Assembly: GCA_038087015.1 (NCBI GenBank)
Contig: JASBNA010000007.1
Span: forward strand, 1,736,001 to 1,800,000
Direction: 5' to 3'
DNA from: Cerrena zonata
Taxonomy: Eukaryota > Basidiomycota > Agaricomycetes > Polyporales > Cerrenaceae
Length of the DNA stretch: 64,000 nucleotides
Part shown: one piece after another, positions 23,885-36,722 of the stretch
How positions within the stretch are numbered: position 1 is the stretch's first letter
Layout: each line of letters begins with the position of its first letter
Position numbers and translations under genes: made by a program
The notes under the pieces: generated by a model
What the model was told of the DNA's origin: nothing
Database searches by the model: none
What the model saw: the letters and a program-made list of their open reading frames with translations, nothing else

Positions 23885-24554
23885 CTATACACTTATAGAC
23901 TCGGAGCCTTTCTTCTTATCTCTCCATTCATCCTCCAGGATGCCCATCTGGATGATATCCTGCCATTCCCCTTCAACCCAATTCGCTTTCCGCAACGTTG
24001 CTTCCTTCACAAATCCACTATAAACAATGAGTATATCGTCCAATGAACGGATATTGAAACAACTTACACTCGTTCATATACTTTCAGTGCCCTTTCGTTC
24101 CCACCGAACGCGGTCAAACTCATTCTATGGAATCCCAACCCTCTAAACCCATAATCTACCGCGAAGTTGACCACCTCTGGTCCAAATCTTTGATTTCTAT
24201 ACTCTGGCAGCAGAGCGATACCCAGCTCCCCGTTACGATTCTTCGTTTCTCGAGGGGACATTCCAATAACTAGTAAGCCGACGATCTTGTCCGGCTCGTT
24301 TTTAAGTACTAAGACTGCGTGGAAGAGGAATGCTTCTAACTGTCAGAGGTCAGTACACAATTAATATCGATAGAGTTATTATATGCTGTATTACTCACCG
24401 CCTTCTGCCAATCTTCCCTCCACTTGGGTGATTTGGGAGTAATAAATAATGGGTTAGTCCATAGTTGTGTCTGATAGGAGACGAGGTCGGTGAGGAGCTC
24501 GTCGACGTCGGATTGTTTGTATGGGCGAAGTATTAACCTTTCAGTTGTGAACAT
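23885..24554 (-). CDS. GNAT-family N-acetyltransferase (RimJ/RimL-like)
   Basis: Three exons (24554-24399, 24339-24068, 24017-23885) give 186 aa. The order is that of small ribosomal-protein/antibiotic-type GNATs: TTERLILRPYKQSD at the start, GLLVIGMSPRETKNRNGELGI with the beta-bulge region, LLPEYRNQRFGPEVV where the acetyl-CoA pyrophosphate loop (R/Q-x-x-G-x-G/A) lies, GFHRMSLTAFGGNERALKVYE and VGFVKEATLRKANWVEGEWQ. The loop is slightly unusual (NQRFGP). Substrate unknown; members acetylate amino groups of proteins or small molecules in the cytosol. An ATG 120 bases upstream is also in frame, but homologous sequence starts at MFTTER, so that start was chosen. Confidence 0.88.
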
Positions 24555-24838
24555 GATACTAGGGTATTCTTGGAGGAGTCGAGTCCCAGTGCTATAATTG
24601 TTGGAAAGATCACGGCGTTGGTGTGTTTTATGCACAAGGAACGGGCGATAATGAACTACCTGATAGGGTGTCATGTTCTGTAGAATGCGGAGACAGGCAG
24701 GAGGAAGACCTCGAGTTTCTCATCTAGCAATGTGGTCTATTGAATTGATAGGTAATCCTATCAAAACCGATATCCGATACGGAATCCTAAAATGATGTTC
24801 AATGCTAATGTCTAGCGATAAACTCAGCCCCAACTTGT

Positions 24839-25393
24839 TCAGTGGTATCCCATCCAGCAGTCGGCACCTCCCTCCTGATCATCGCACCTGACATCAGACG
24901 CGTTGGAGTCGATAGCCGCGGAAATCCCAGCTACGCAGGCATCGTAGCAGTTTCTAGGAGTATGAGTCAGTTTTTTAACCCTTTCGTTACGTTGATGTGA
25001 ACATCACTTACTGAGGGCTACGGTAGTTGTGAGTTCCCTCTGAAGAAAAATAGTCATGATTAGTCGTCGAATAAATTTTGGTACATGCTACTTACTGAAC
25101 CATCCTCGGCCCTTCAAGAAAAGGTATTAGTCACGGAGAGATCCAACCCTTAGAAATGAATAAGCTTACACCACAGTCCATACCATCCCAGTTGTCGGTA
25201 CGGTAGGCATTCAAGCACTGATGCAAGGCATTGTGATCCAGAGAGCCAGCGGGGGCTTTGTAAATAGATTAGCACATTTCCATCATCCATTTCGAAAGGA
25301 CATACCGATAGCGCGAATGTTGGTACTAGCAGCACCCATCACAGATGGGACGAGAGCTATAATGGAGGCGAGCAAGACAGCGGCGATCTTCAT
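24839..25393 (-). CDS. Small secreted cysteine-containing protein
   Basis: Five short exons (25393-25306, 25255-25170, 25111-25096, 25039-25012, 24953-24839) join in phase to 110 aa. The first 21 residues form a clear signal peptide (MKIAAVLLASIIALVPSVMG). The mature chain of about 90 residues has six Cys (HQC, MDC, QNC, DAC, RC, DC), suggesting three disulphides, and no recognised domain. Two exons are only 16 and 28 bases, so automated annotation would easily miss or misread this gene. A TATA box lies about 100 bases upstream. I infer an extracellular protein of effector-like or fruiting-body type, but no function is shown. Confidence 0.75.
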
Positions 25394-25491
25394 GATGATT
25401 GCGTTGGGATTTAGAGAAGAGTGTTGGCTGATTGGTGTATTGTTGAGTGGTTGAGTGAGGGTCTAACAGCAAATCCTCTACCTTTTTATAC

Positions 25492-25501
25492 TTTTGTCTG
25501 C
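25492..25501 (-). promoter_or_regulatory. TATA box of the small secreted protein gene
   Basis: The minus strand reads TATAAAAAGG about 100 bases before the start codon of the small secreted protein gene. Confidence 0.55.
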
Positions 25502-26907
25502 ACGGATCATGTGTCTTCGAACGGTGTTAGCTGTTGCATAGCCGACTCGAAGTCGCATCTCGTAGCCCGGATGATACTGCATAAACGTACTAGCTGTCGT
25601 ACTCGAAATGTGTTGTCTTGATTGCATGGGGATAGCAGCTATTCAAGTTGTCAGACATTTTAATGACCCACGGAGTCATCCTAGCAGCTTTTTACACAAG
25701 TAACATAGCAGAGCACTCATCTATAGCTTCTCTCCGAACTTGTACAATGCATTCTTCATAGTTTAACCCACCTAAGCAAGTAAGATATGCCTAGTAGTGC
25801 GGGGTGACTGAGTCACTTACCGATGTTTACGTGCTACAATCGCACAGACTTATCCCCGTACGTTACAGCGTCGCTGTCTCAACCTCCAACATTTCAACAA
25901 TGACACGAACCATTTCACATTCCATATATGGGCATAGCGAAGAAGTCTTCATCGTGTCCGTAAGCCATGGCACTGACCTTAACTGCTACCAGCATATTGA
26001 AGCCCTGCAGCACTGATGGACGAGACAAAAACGGTCAGTCCATGTTTCATTTCGCTAGCCTATTCATATTCGTTAGTCAAGAAGAGGTATGGATCCCGAC
26101 TCTCCACCGTATTGCTGTCAACATTCTCCGAGCTCGTTCTCGGAGCTACCACTTGATGCATGGTTTGGGCGATGTAGCGGGAGTAATCTGAATGGGGTTA
26201 CCCAGTGCATGTACGTTGAACGATTGGAAGAGTAATTGAGATCGACCTTTCTGCCGCATGTAAAGATAACCGGGATCGGCCAGAGGTAAGTCCGTTTACG
26301 TACGACCCCTATGCGGCCGCTGAGACCCCTTCCCTGTTCTGAATATAGGAACCTGATACCCAGAATTGGAAGTGCCTTATATGTATAAACAGGAAAGCGG
26401 CATCTTGAACGCTGCTCGGAGCGAAGTGGTACGACCTATCGTCTGGTGCTGTGGCATCTTGTAACTGGCAGCAATCCTCAGTGATCGGAGGATGTCTTAC
26501 CGCGGCATCGTGTGCTGCCTAGAAGCCGCTTGGTATTTCTACCGGCACTGTAAACCAATAGGCCGCCGCATGAGGTGACAGCAGGAGGTACTTACTACTA
26601 CTGAGTCCCGTTCATGTGCTGACGATAGGCCTCGCAGGTCCGCCACATCAGCCAAACACGGAAGGGAAGGTTCTACCCGTGAAATTCTTGACAATTCAGT
26701 CACATACGCCGAGCCAGCCAGCATGATCAGCGATACGGACTGATTCAGACACACCTAAAATAACGCCAGCGGTTTGCAATCTGTGATACGTACGGTAGTG
26801 CGCTCAAATTCTGACACCGGGATCATAGTTCCATTCCAATTAATGGTATATCCTTAGCCCACGATAGACATTTTTGTCCCCACAGCGCTGATGTATAGGA
26901 AAATACA
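25502..26907. other. Gene-free region
   Basis: About 1.4 kb with only short random reading frames on both strands, no tRNA, no terminal repeats and no transposase-like sequence that I can recognise. Confidence 0.4.
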
Positions 26908-27720
26908 TCAGCGGATGATCAGGACCTGAGCTTCTAGGGCCTTGTTGCTAAGGTGAGTTTCCGAATGTTGGAGAGGACGCGAATTGGTACGTACTGCTTC
27001 TCTACCCCTTTTAGCACGTTCAAAAGAATGAGGATTGTCAGGAACGTGACATACGACCTGTAAACATCTCTACAGACGCAGATAAAGCGGCAGCAGTGAC
27101 AAATACACCTGCCTTCGCCTAGCCAAGGATCCTTGGACGTTGGACGGGAATTCTGGAAAACATGTCTATCTATTAAATCCGCAGCCCATCTCTCACCCTC
27201 AACACCGAGGTGCGGCAATTGTGCTGGATGAAGGCCTTGCAAGTTGTCATTGATGATTTGCGTTCCTTCGCCCTCGAATGAGTAATCCCTCTTCAAGTCG
27301 CCGAGTCACTCCGCCTCGTTCATTACTGAGCGGACACACGCCGTTTGGTATTCCAGCCCGGAAATAGCAGCAACTCACCACCTGGAACGGAACCTCAGGC
27401 CCAAGAAGGCATGAACCATTGGTAATGACTCGACCAAACCAACAAGGGTCATCAAGTCTTTGACATGTTATCATAACAGCGTCAAGTCCTCGGACAGAAG
27501 TTTCGAACCAACCTAAAGCGCAGTTACCACAATCCAGTCATACGAGGTCAGTAGGTCAACTCGATCAGTATCCGGGACAGCTTCAGGCCCTCAAGTCGAC
27601 CCAAAAGGGAACTCACCTCCGCCTAACGAAGGTTTGGTCTGATCCTGTCAGCGGGACTACGATTGGAACGTTCTCAAGGCTAGAACCGTAAACCGCATGC
27701 TGGCTCGTGACTGCAGGAGA
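26908..27720 (-). pseudogene. Probable decayed gene of unknown family
   Basis: Several minus-strand segments have protein-like character and splice-like borders: 27713-27616 (NVPIVVPLTGSDQTFVRRR), about 27580-27515 (LLTSYDWIVVTAL), 27512-27400 (GLDAVMITCQRLDDPCW), 27295-27115 (EGTQIINDNLQGLHPAQLPH, GERWAADLIDRHVF), and a 3' end that joins through good introns to NKALEAQVLIIR and a stop at 26908. The 5' segments cannot be joined in one frame with any acceptor I tried, and a TGA interrupts one junction, so it looks broken. I do not recognise the family; it could be a real gene with unusual introns. Confidence 0.35.
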
Positions 27721-27954
27721 GATCCAGGATAAAGGTAGCATGTGATTATGAAACTTATTTCTAATTTACAAAGTTTGAAAGCTCGAACGGTTTGGGGCCT
27801 GGAAGGGAAAGTGTAGATGGGAAACAATGGAAAAAGATCAGTTAGATTTGTTCTCACCCTGTTGGATGGGCGGATAAGCGGGAGAGGGGCCGAATGGAGG
27901 GGTAAGTTAGTAGTCACATCGAATCTGGCATGAGAAGACGGTGTAGTAAGACAA

Positions 27955-28084
27955 AGCAGGAACAGGTAGGAACAAGTAGGAACGGGACGGATGGGGCTGG
28001 GTGTGTTAGGAAGAGGTAGGAACGGAGGGAAAGGTCCAGGAAAGGACGAGAAGGAACAGAGAAGGGGAGGAAGGGGCAGGGGGT
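27955..28084 (+). repeat. Purine-rich low-complexity tract
   Basis: The plus strand is almost entirely A and G, with repeated GGAA, AGGTAGGAAC and GGGGAGG units and no fixed period. No function assigned. Confidence 0.55.
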
Positions 28085-31000
28085 AGACTAAAGTCACACT
28101 AACTGTTCATCTTACTAGCATCCGCGGGAGTAGACCTCCAGCAGTAAGTGCAATTGAATGCGAGGCGAACTTTTGAGTTTTATGGATCAAGGATCAAGGA
28201 TTCATCGAACGAGTGTAGGACTGGGGAAAAAATCAAATAGGAACGGATATTGAACATTTCAATACCAATAGATGAACCTGGGAAAAGGTTCTGAACGAGA
28301 CGAGAGGTCCGGTACCGAGCTCCTCTCTCCCCCACCCTTCAGCTACACGTTAGCGTTTTACGTGATTGTGTACCGTTCGATTGGGTGGAGAGATGAATGT
28401 ATAGAAATGGGTTGTGTGCCATATGGAAATGTCTAGAATCTCTGGAAGCTTTGAATTAGGTAGTCATTGGGTCAATGGCCGACTAGATGATTGGATGTCC
28501 GGATAGATGCAAGATGAGGGTTGGATCTAATAATCGACCACACACCCGACCTTCTGGGGATGAGAAAAACGAGATTGTTAGGTAGATACGCGGAACGATA
28601 AGTTGTGATGAAGATACCCATAGGTCATGTTGAGCGATGCCGTGAGATTAGAGAGATATTAGAGTTATATAAAGATGAAAATCGGCTTGGAAGGACGGTC
28701 AGGTGAGCAGGTAAAGAAGACCTTCCTTGGTACGAAACTAAAATAAGCATGGGTGCGGACCGAATTCGGTAGCTTTGGTAGTTGGAAGGGTGGGAGGGTG
28801 AGGACGATTAGAGAGTCTCCGCCCGGGGGCGAAAAAGGATTAGGATTAGACGGTGGGTCAGAACAAGGGTCGGTGAACTCTATGACAGATCTTCAGCTTC
28901 ACTGCTGGAAGCCCGGTTCTCTTGGCTCCCATACCGTCCACAAGTCCTTGTCTTTCATGTTCGCCAAGCAAAAAAGTGATACTCACCACCTCGGTAAAGT
29001 CAGTCGGGCACTCGGTCCCCAAAACCAGAACTATCAGGGTCAGGCATTATCATGACATCCCATTAAGTTCCTATATGCAATAAACACACACCCGTGTCAA
29101 TATCATGCCCTGGTTCTCGCTCTCACTAGGGTCATTTCCTCGCTTCTTTTTGATTCGTCGAGACATGTTCGTGATTCACTGGAGCCGATTTAGGACCCCC
29201 CCTCTCTCGAGAAGTAAAGAACTCGAGAACCAAGCGGCATTTTCCTCATTAGAGGAGGGATGTCTGCGGGTATGTTGATGGTGATTGGCTATGGCAGTGA
29301 GCAGATGATCAACAAGCATTGGACGGAGGAGGAATCTGGACAGGGAGGGGAAGAGGAAGCGCAGAGAAAAGGTCACCAAAAGGAAGGCGGGAAGAGATAG
29401 AAAAGAGGAGGGTACGTACAGACACGTCATAGTGATAGATTGGTGTGTTTGTAGGGTGGAATCGATTCCCATGTCGGACCCTCAGAGTTGTTCGGATGTT
29501 TGGGATATGAAACTTCTCAATTTGGTTTGTCCAGGACCCAACGTGTTCTGGTTCGGGTATACCTTGTCAGTGGACAAAATCGGTACCAAGACCGTCCAAA
29601 CCTTACGATGACGACATCCTTGCCAGCCCCTGCCTTCTCAGGAAGGATAGTAGAGCAATAAGTACTCCCATGTCCGGAATACGGGTTTCTCCTTTCCCGT
29701 CCAGATCACACCGCCCACATCCTGACTCCTCGGAGTCTGGGATAGGATCTTAAATCTGAGGCAGAAATGTCTATTTAGTTATTCCCACCTTTGAGGGGTC
29801 GGAGCTGTCACGGTTCAAAGTATCTATTGTGATCTATATTAGGAAGGATTGCTACCGCTTTCGATCATCTGGATAAGCTTACCAAGCCCAGCTTTGTAGC
29901 TTTCATCTATTCTTCCACTCATCTGCGGGTGTCCGATGAGAGTTTGAAGAAGAGAAGGGGGTGGATGTGTATAGGTGGTTGTGGGAGAAGTAGGTGAAAC
30001 CTAGCTTAAGCTCGGAAGTGTCGAGGAATTTATTTGAGCTCAGAGGTCCTAAGGATACCACAAACTCTCGCAAACTATAGTGACAGACTTGTCGCTAGCA
30101 GAAAGCACAGACGAATCCAGGAACTGCGCATCCAGAAAAGCCAGACAACCGCGTGAGAACCCCCAATCCTCACACAATAATCAATGATGGAAAAAACTGA
30201 GATGAGATCGCACCAAATCCGCACCAGCACACCTCTCTCTGGCAGGGTTCCAAAGTTTGGATCCCCATGCGACACGAGGGGGGTTCTGGATTTGGGCATT
30301 GATGGGCCGGAATTGGAAATATATTTGCTATATGTGAATGTGTGACATTTTTGGCTGTGAGAGGGGGAGTCAGAGTCTGGAAGGACTGGATGAGGTGAAC
30401 AGGGTAAGATGGATCAAAACTAAAGAGAACATGAACATGGTCATGAACAACTTTTGACAATCTGTTACGACAGCAGAACAAGGAGTGACACCATCCCTCA
30501 ACAAAAAACCCAATCCGAAGACTCCTGTCAATTATATACCAGCTATCTACCAAAACGTAACACGCCTAGACCCCTCCAAGGAAAGAATCGGGAAGGGAGA
30601 GGGTCACGGTCAGGTTGTGCAAAAAGATAAGGGGTTACTACGACCCGATTGCGGAGATTGTGAGGATGTTGGGCAGTGGTACCCGAATTTGGATAACTCA
30701 CTGGATTCTGTCTAGTGGACAAATGTGTGTCTCGACCCCGGGGAAGGCTGTAGGGCTATAAATATGAATTGGATGAGGATGAGGGGATTTGGAATCGAGG
30801 TAGGAATAGTGAGAGGTTCTATTGTTCAAGAGACATTTCCACGAAGAGACAGGTCCACATTGCGCATTCACGTTAACGTTAGGATCCGTTCTCGACCCCT
30901 AGGCCTCTCCCAATCAGAAAATAAGATACAAGCATCAACCGCAGTCAGCACCCGTTCCACCCAATCCATTCAATACCCTATATCCCCTCGAGACGGTCTT

Positions 31001-31689
31001 CATCCGGTCCCGACCACTCGACAACAACAACAATAATAACACACCGTCTCCAAGGGAAGAAAGGAAACGGCGACTCGGTGACTCGGCTGTCCGTATGATG
31101 ATATAAATATATAGATTGAACACCTGGTAACAGCCTAGCAGCGATGACGGCATGTACGGACGTCGGCATTCAAGAGGGCTTGAACTTGAAATACACAAGG
31201 ACAAGAATGCCGAACGTCGCGTGAGGCAGGAGGCAGGAGAGGGGAGTTGACGAATTGGGAATGTGTAATGTTGTAACTGGAATGCTCTTGGATGTAAGGT
31301 ATTTCTGATGCGTGACCGAGGAGTTTCTAAAAGTAAAAGTCCGAAGAGGGTTTTGATTCCTTGTAAGGAACGTGTTGGATGTATATAGATGCTGTCCATC
31401 AACCTCAAGAGTAGACTCGAGATGCACGTATAAGGCACCCTCGAAGGACTAAAAGCTGTTGCGTGATTGCCATAACTGATTTTATTTGCCGTAAACGACT
31501 ATGAACGTCAGGGATCCCAAGCAACACGATTAGGAACGAACAAGGTTGACGCGGGCTGTCAGCTAAGAGCAGAGGTTGTCAACTAGACGCACTAGAACAA
31601 TGAGGGTAAGTGACAGGCAGCCGCTTGTTGCGGTGAGTTAGCGTTGGATAGGTGAGCAAAGGGAGAGGGCTATAACGCTTAGAGTGTAT

Positions 31690-32480
31690 TTGGGAGTCTA
31701 CGGTGGAGGCAGTGTGGAAGGGGAAGGAAGGGATCAGAGGGGAGGTGAAATAGGAAAACACGAGGGAGGAAAGATATGAAAAGAGGGGGACGAAATCGGG
31801 GATTTGGAAAAGAGTGACCGAAAGAGGCATGAAGATGGCCCAATGAGGCGAAGATACCGGTCGCGAGGGGAGAGAAGGAAGGGGGGAGAGATAAAGCCGA
31901 GGTCGGGTGAGACCTTCTGTGGTTCTTTTTGCATTCGAGTGTCAAGGATAGAGTTTGGGATGTGGGGAGAGATGGGAGAAAGGGAGGGGGGATGGCGGGG
32001 ACACGGCGGGGGGTAGATGGGAGGAGTGGATGGAGGGTAGGGGAGGAGGAGAATGGGAGGGGAACGACGACGGTTGCCAACCGTGGCTTGTGGTGTGAGG
32101 GAGAGTGACATGGTGACTGTTGGTGTGACGCGGGATGTTCGATCTTCGGTAGTCTCGGAATGGAACTGGGTGGCGCGTGTCCCAAATTAGGAGCGGTGCC
32201 TGTGTGGCGGAGGTCACGCGTGGGAATGGCTGAAGATGGAGTGGGGGAGTGAGTGGGGAGGAGGGGAGAGAGGGAGAGGGAGAGTGTGTGGGAGGGAAGA
32301 GTGGTGAGGTGGGGGTGGAGAGAGAAGAGGAGAGACAGAGCTAGAGAGAGAGTGGTAGAGACAGACAGAGAGACAGAGAGACGGGGAGCGGACGGAGGGG
32401 CCGGGGAGAGCGGGATGTGCCGAGGAAATGTACTGATAAAGGGTATAAGACAGGGGAGAGGGCCAGGATAGGCAAGGACC
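31690..32480 (+). repeat. Long purine-skewed tract before the MADS-box gene
   Basis: For about 800 bases the plus strand is dominated by A and G (GGGAGAGAGGG-type units), with the densest GAGA stretch at about 32240-32400. It ends shortly before the MADS-box start. The complementary strand is CT-rich, which creates a long false reading frame. It may be a nucleosome-poor promoter or a triplex-capable leader. Confidence 0.6.
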
Positions 32481-32593
32481 GTACAAGGGAATTCCCTCTT
32501 TCGTGCTCTCTCCTCCCTCTCCTGCCCGCTCCTCTGAGCATCCCTACATCCCCTACCCTCCAACAGCAGCTCGCTTCTGCTCTCGCTTTGTGT

Positions 32594-33965
32594 ATGGCCT
32601 TTCGCCATCCACTCCAGCCACCAGCCTCCCTCGAAAACGCGTTCCCCCACCCTCCTGCCTATTCCAACCCCGCGGAGCCAATCGCGACTTCCCTTTCTGG
32701 TGTCTCCCAAATGGCTCCTCCCGATCCAGCTTCACCTTCCGTCTCAAACAAACGTCAGCGCCTCGACAACATCGACCCCTCCCAACAAATCCCCGGCGCA
32801 GAGGACACCTTCATCCAGGATCATGAAGCGGGCGAGAGCGGCGCCGACGACGACGAAGACGATGAAAAACCAAAGTCCGACAAGAAAGCCGGCAGACGCA
32901 AGATCAAGATCGAGTTCATTCAGGACAAGTCTAGACGTCATATCACCTTTTCCAAGCGCAAGGCCGGCATCATGAAAAAGGTAACCGTGCTTGCTTTTTT
33001 CTTCTCATTCAAGCAACTCTAACGCGTCTCTCTCTCTCTAGGCCTACGAGCTTTCCACCCTCACCGGCACCCAAGTCCTTCTCCTCGTCGTCTCCGAAAC
33101 AGGCCTCGTCTACACATTCACCACCGCCAAACTCCAACCCCTCGTCACCCAACCCGAAGGCAAGAACCTCATCCAAGCCTGTCTCAACGCTCCCCATGGC
33201 CAACTCCCCTCCTCCATGCCAGTCGGCACCCCCATCGGCCGTTCTGCCAATCCAATGAACATGGGCGGAGGCCCTCCCAACGTTCCCGGTGGACTCAGCA
33301 TCTCCGGAGGGTCAAAGGAGGAGGGCGACGATGGCGACGGTGAGGGCGAAGGTGATTCAGGCAACGAACGTAATGCCAATTCTGCTAACAACACGAGCGG
33401 AGGTCAGACTGGCCCAGCGCGCAAGCGGCGTAGGGCTTCGTCCTCTGCCGGGACGAACGCGAACAATAATGGCAATTCCCCAACAACTCGCTCTGCCGCT
33501 GCTGCTGCAGCCGCCGCCAACCAACAATCAAGTCAGCAAGCTCAACAACAACCCCAGTTGAGCCCCACCGCCACTCAACAGAACCAGGGTCCTACTTCAC
33601 CACACGCTCGTCAACCAATGCCTTTACCCATCCCTCAGTCTGCTCCTGGGGCTCCTCCGGGTGTCATGTCCCCTACAGGAAGCTTGGCGTCTCCCCTCGA
33701 TCATCAACAACATCGAGCTCCTCCACCTCCAAGTCCACAATCTTATCATGCACCTTATCCGTCTGGGGAGATGTATGGACAGCCTGGGGCACCTCAACCA
33801 GGGTATGGACCTTCACCAGGAGGACCGCCTGGAGCACCGTACGGGTATCCTCCTCATGATCCTCAGGCCGCGGCAGCTGCTGCTGCGGCCGCTGGAGGTC
33901 AACCAGGGATGCCTCCACCTGCATGGGGTGCACAGCCGGGTGTTCCTCAGTATGGGAGACGGTGA
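32594..33965 (+). CDS. mcm1: MADS-box transcription factor, SRF/Mcm1 type
   Basis: Two exons (32594-32980, 33042-33965) give 436 aa. The type I MADS domain occupies about residues 100-157: GRRKIKIEFIQDKSRRHITF, SKRKAGIMKKAYELSTLTG, then TQVLLLVVSETGLVYTFTT, with the intron falling between the two Lys codons and AYEL, followed by the SAM-type extension (LQPLVTQPEGKNLIQACLN). The N-terminus is Pro-rich and acidic; the C-terminus is a long Gln/Pro/Ala/Gly-rich activation-like region with poly-Ala runs. It should bind CC(A/T)6GG-type sites as a dimer with partner factors and control mating, cell cycle or development. An in-frame ATG at 32417 would add 59 Arg-rich residues and is less likely. Confidence 0.93.
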
Positions 33966-36722
33966 AGCAAGTTGAAAGCGTGTTAAAGCCTCTGGGTTAT
34001 GTTGTTTTAAAGTATTAAATAGTCGTTGGAAAGGTCAAGCTGGTTTGGTTGTTGGTGACAGTTGGACGAGTAGCAGTGGTCGAGAAAGGGTGGTTGGTGG
34101 ATGAATTTGCCATTATGTTCGCAATATGTCTTCTCTTTTTGATTGCTTCCGAGTCTTTTCTCGCTTTTCTCTGTTTTTTCTTTCGCTGTAGCTTTTCTTG
34201 TCCACGATGAAATTGTCCTCTTGTACTGAAATCTCCATCTCTTGCCCTCTCCTGTCTGTCGTCTCTTTTCTCTCTCTCATTCTGGTCTTGCATGTTCTTG
34301 TATGTGTGCACAGTCACCCAGTTGATACCGAGTATACCATATACGCTATACGCTATACGATATCTGAATCGTTACGATCATACGAACCTCCTCTCTCTAT
34401 TATCGTCCGTCGCCGTTTTAAATACGAAACACTACTCCTGTTACGTTGCTTGAGTTTCTCTTTGGGGCTATTGAATTGCTATAACTACTGTACAATACTT
34501 GTCTGCTCCTTTGTGGGTTTTGTGATATAGTACATTCACGAACGTTAGACCTACTTGTCTTCCGACGCGCATATGAACATTACTAGTGATCGTACATGTA
34601 TAAACACGATTACATTGTATCAGGTCTATCGTCTTTGTCACAACTCTACAGCTCTACAGCGTACCACGACGCGTTCTTCGTGATCAACTTTTCAACTTTC
34701 ATCGCATCCTCGAACCGACTCACGACGCCACACACGTCATTGAACCAAATGGGCTTAGATGATCGTCCTCAAACCGCATCATGATCATTCAATACCGTGC
34801 AACGTAACATCCCATCCACTGAGATCTGCATTCTCTTACTAGCTATAGATCAACTTGAAGAACTCGAGAAGAACCCCCGCCGACTGACTCTGTTCAGCTT
34901 TCAGGTACATCCGAGTCCGGTGGTATTATTATTTCAATTCCCCGGACTCAAAATCCCCTTTTGCTTCCTCTTCAATCACCTAAAAACCCCACTCATCCAG
35001 AAATCCGGCACCACTGGCAGAATCCACATCTCTGGGTTTTTATGAGAAATTCGCGGGAGGTGAGAGAGAAGATCACATCTCAAGCTTTTTCAGAAGGATT
35101 ATTCCATACGGGTCCGAGTCGACGAGATACACTTTGTCTTTTCGCTCGATATGGTATGTAATTATGCTCTGGCATATGAAATTTTGCTAGGAGAGGATCT
35201 AGACACACCGTGTTTCTTGTTTTCTCGGTTATGCGAGATTTAAGATATGAGATTCGTCACGGTGGGGTGGAGGGTCCGGAGTGAGATTCAGAGATTGCAG
35301 GTGTACACGCGAGATGAAGTGTGCCAGATATACCCCGTGAATGGGGAGACACCTTTTACAGAGCTTTTGCATACCGGGATCTGGATTTCGCGTAAACACC
35401 CAGTACCCATTCGGATGGAAAGATGGGAAAGGGGAATGGCGATTGGATTGATGTGGCAAATGATACATATATAGTTAAGGACACAGTAACAATATAGACA
35501 TATGAATAGTCGATAGATGAGTTATGAGCACAGGATAAGTTAGTGATGGTCGTGAATAGGATGGGACAAGGAGGAGATCGTTAAGGTCGTAAGAGGGGAT
35601 AGTAGACTATAGATATGGAGATGGTGAGGGAGATAGTGAGGATAGTGATGATAGCGAGTATAACAGGGTGAGGAGATAGGTACGATGAGTTGAGCATCGT
35701 CCCGACAAAGAAGATCCCAAGAAAGATCAAACCGACGAAGCTAAAAAGTCAAATATGAAATCAAGATAACCCAAGGGGAAGAGCCCGAAAGCGAACGTCG
35801 ACGACAACCCTCGAATGTTCCATCATCGAAAAGAAATTGAATTGAGGGTGGGTCTCCAGTAGCTTGTTTTCATTGAGCCACATCGGAGAGCAACAGAAAA
35901 CAAGGAATGTTCTCCCGATAAGACCTCGTTCGGTACCGAATGAAACTATAAACTATAACCTATATAATGTGACCCATATCGTTGATATGGGTACACACAA
36001 GGCTGAAGTTATCAGTTCATTAGTTCATTTCGTGTTATCACTCCACTCGTAGTTGCCGGCGGATAGGATGGGTAAATGAAGGGGGAGGCCGTGGTGGAAT
36101 GAGGTTGCAGAGCGTGACAACAGAAGGCGAGAGATGAACACCGGGAAGAGATGACGACAGTGATGACGTTCGTTGTCTTTTCTTGTGTTCTTGTGCCTTC
36201 ATATAGTCTCTGACTATAGAACGGATCAAACGTGACCTCTCATGGCCAAACGGGAATGACTTCTCCTCGCTGAACCAAGGTTCAGACAGGAAAGATGGAA
36301 GGATAAAGGAACACAACGTGTTCAGCACGCAGACGAAAACGTAGTCGATCCGAGGAGATTTGCATTGCGCAGGATTGCATTAGGGTTGGGGGGATGGTAG
36401 ACGATCATCCTCGAGTGTCATCGAGGATTGTGTCGTAATAAACTCGGGAAAGCGGTATGGGAAATCGGAAATGAAAGAGCTGGGAGGCAGAGGTGGCCAT
36501 TTTGGGTGACGGGAAGGTAGGGTCTTGAATCAGAAATCCCAGTTCCAAGAAAGTAAACCGGCAGTCGGCCACCTAGTGATGATGATGCATGATGATCCAA
36601 GATACTGGATGCAAACCATAAACCCTAGGAGGATTCGGTGTGGAGCTAGCTGATACAAAAGCTAATGTGACCTGACTTCCTAGTGTTGAACCTCACGAGG
36701 CCGAGGTCGGAAAGGAAAGGTG
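33966..36722. other. Gene-free region between MADS-box and methyltransferase genes
   Basis: About 2.7 kb, both genes pointing their 3' ends into it. Only short composition-driven frames are seen. A small tandem run of CTATACG units sits at about 34335-34360. No RNA gene or mobile element recognised. Confidence 0.4.

Larger units (their letters stand above)
27721..32593. other. Gene desert upstream of the MADS-box gene
   Basis: Nearly 5 kb without a supportable gene. The reading frames present are biased-composition artefacts of purine-rich sequence. It probably holds the promoter, a long leader, or unannotated non-coding transcription for the MADS-box gene. Confidence 0.45.

Noticed and set aside
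31679..32710. Long minus-strand reading frame (about 340 codons) of Ser/Pro/Leu/His text
   Set aside because: It is the complement of the purine-rich tract; the composition is monotonous, with no domain or splice support, and it overlaps the MADS-box start.
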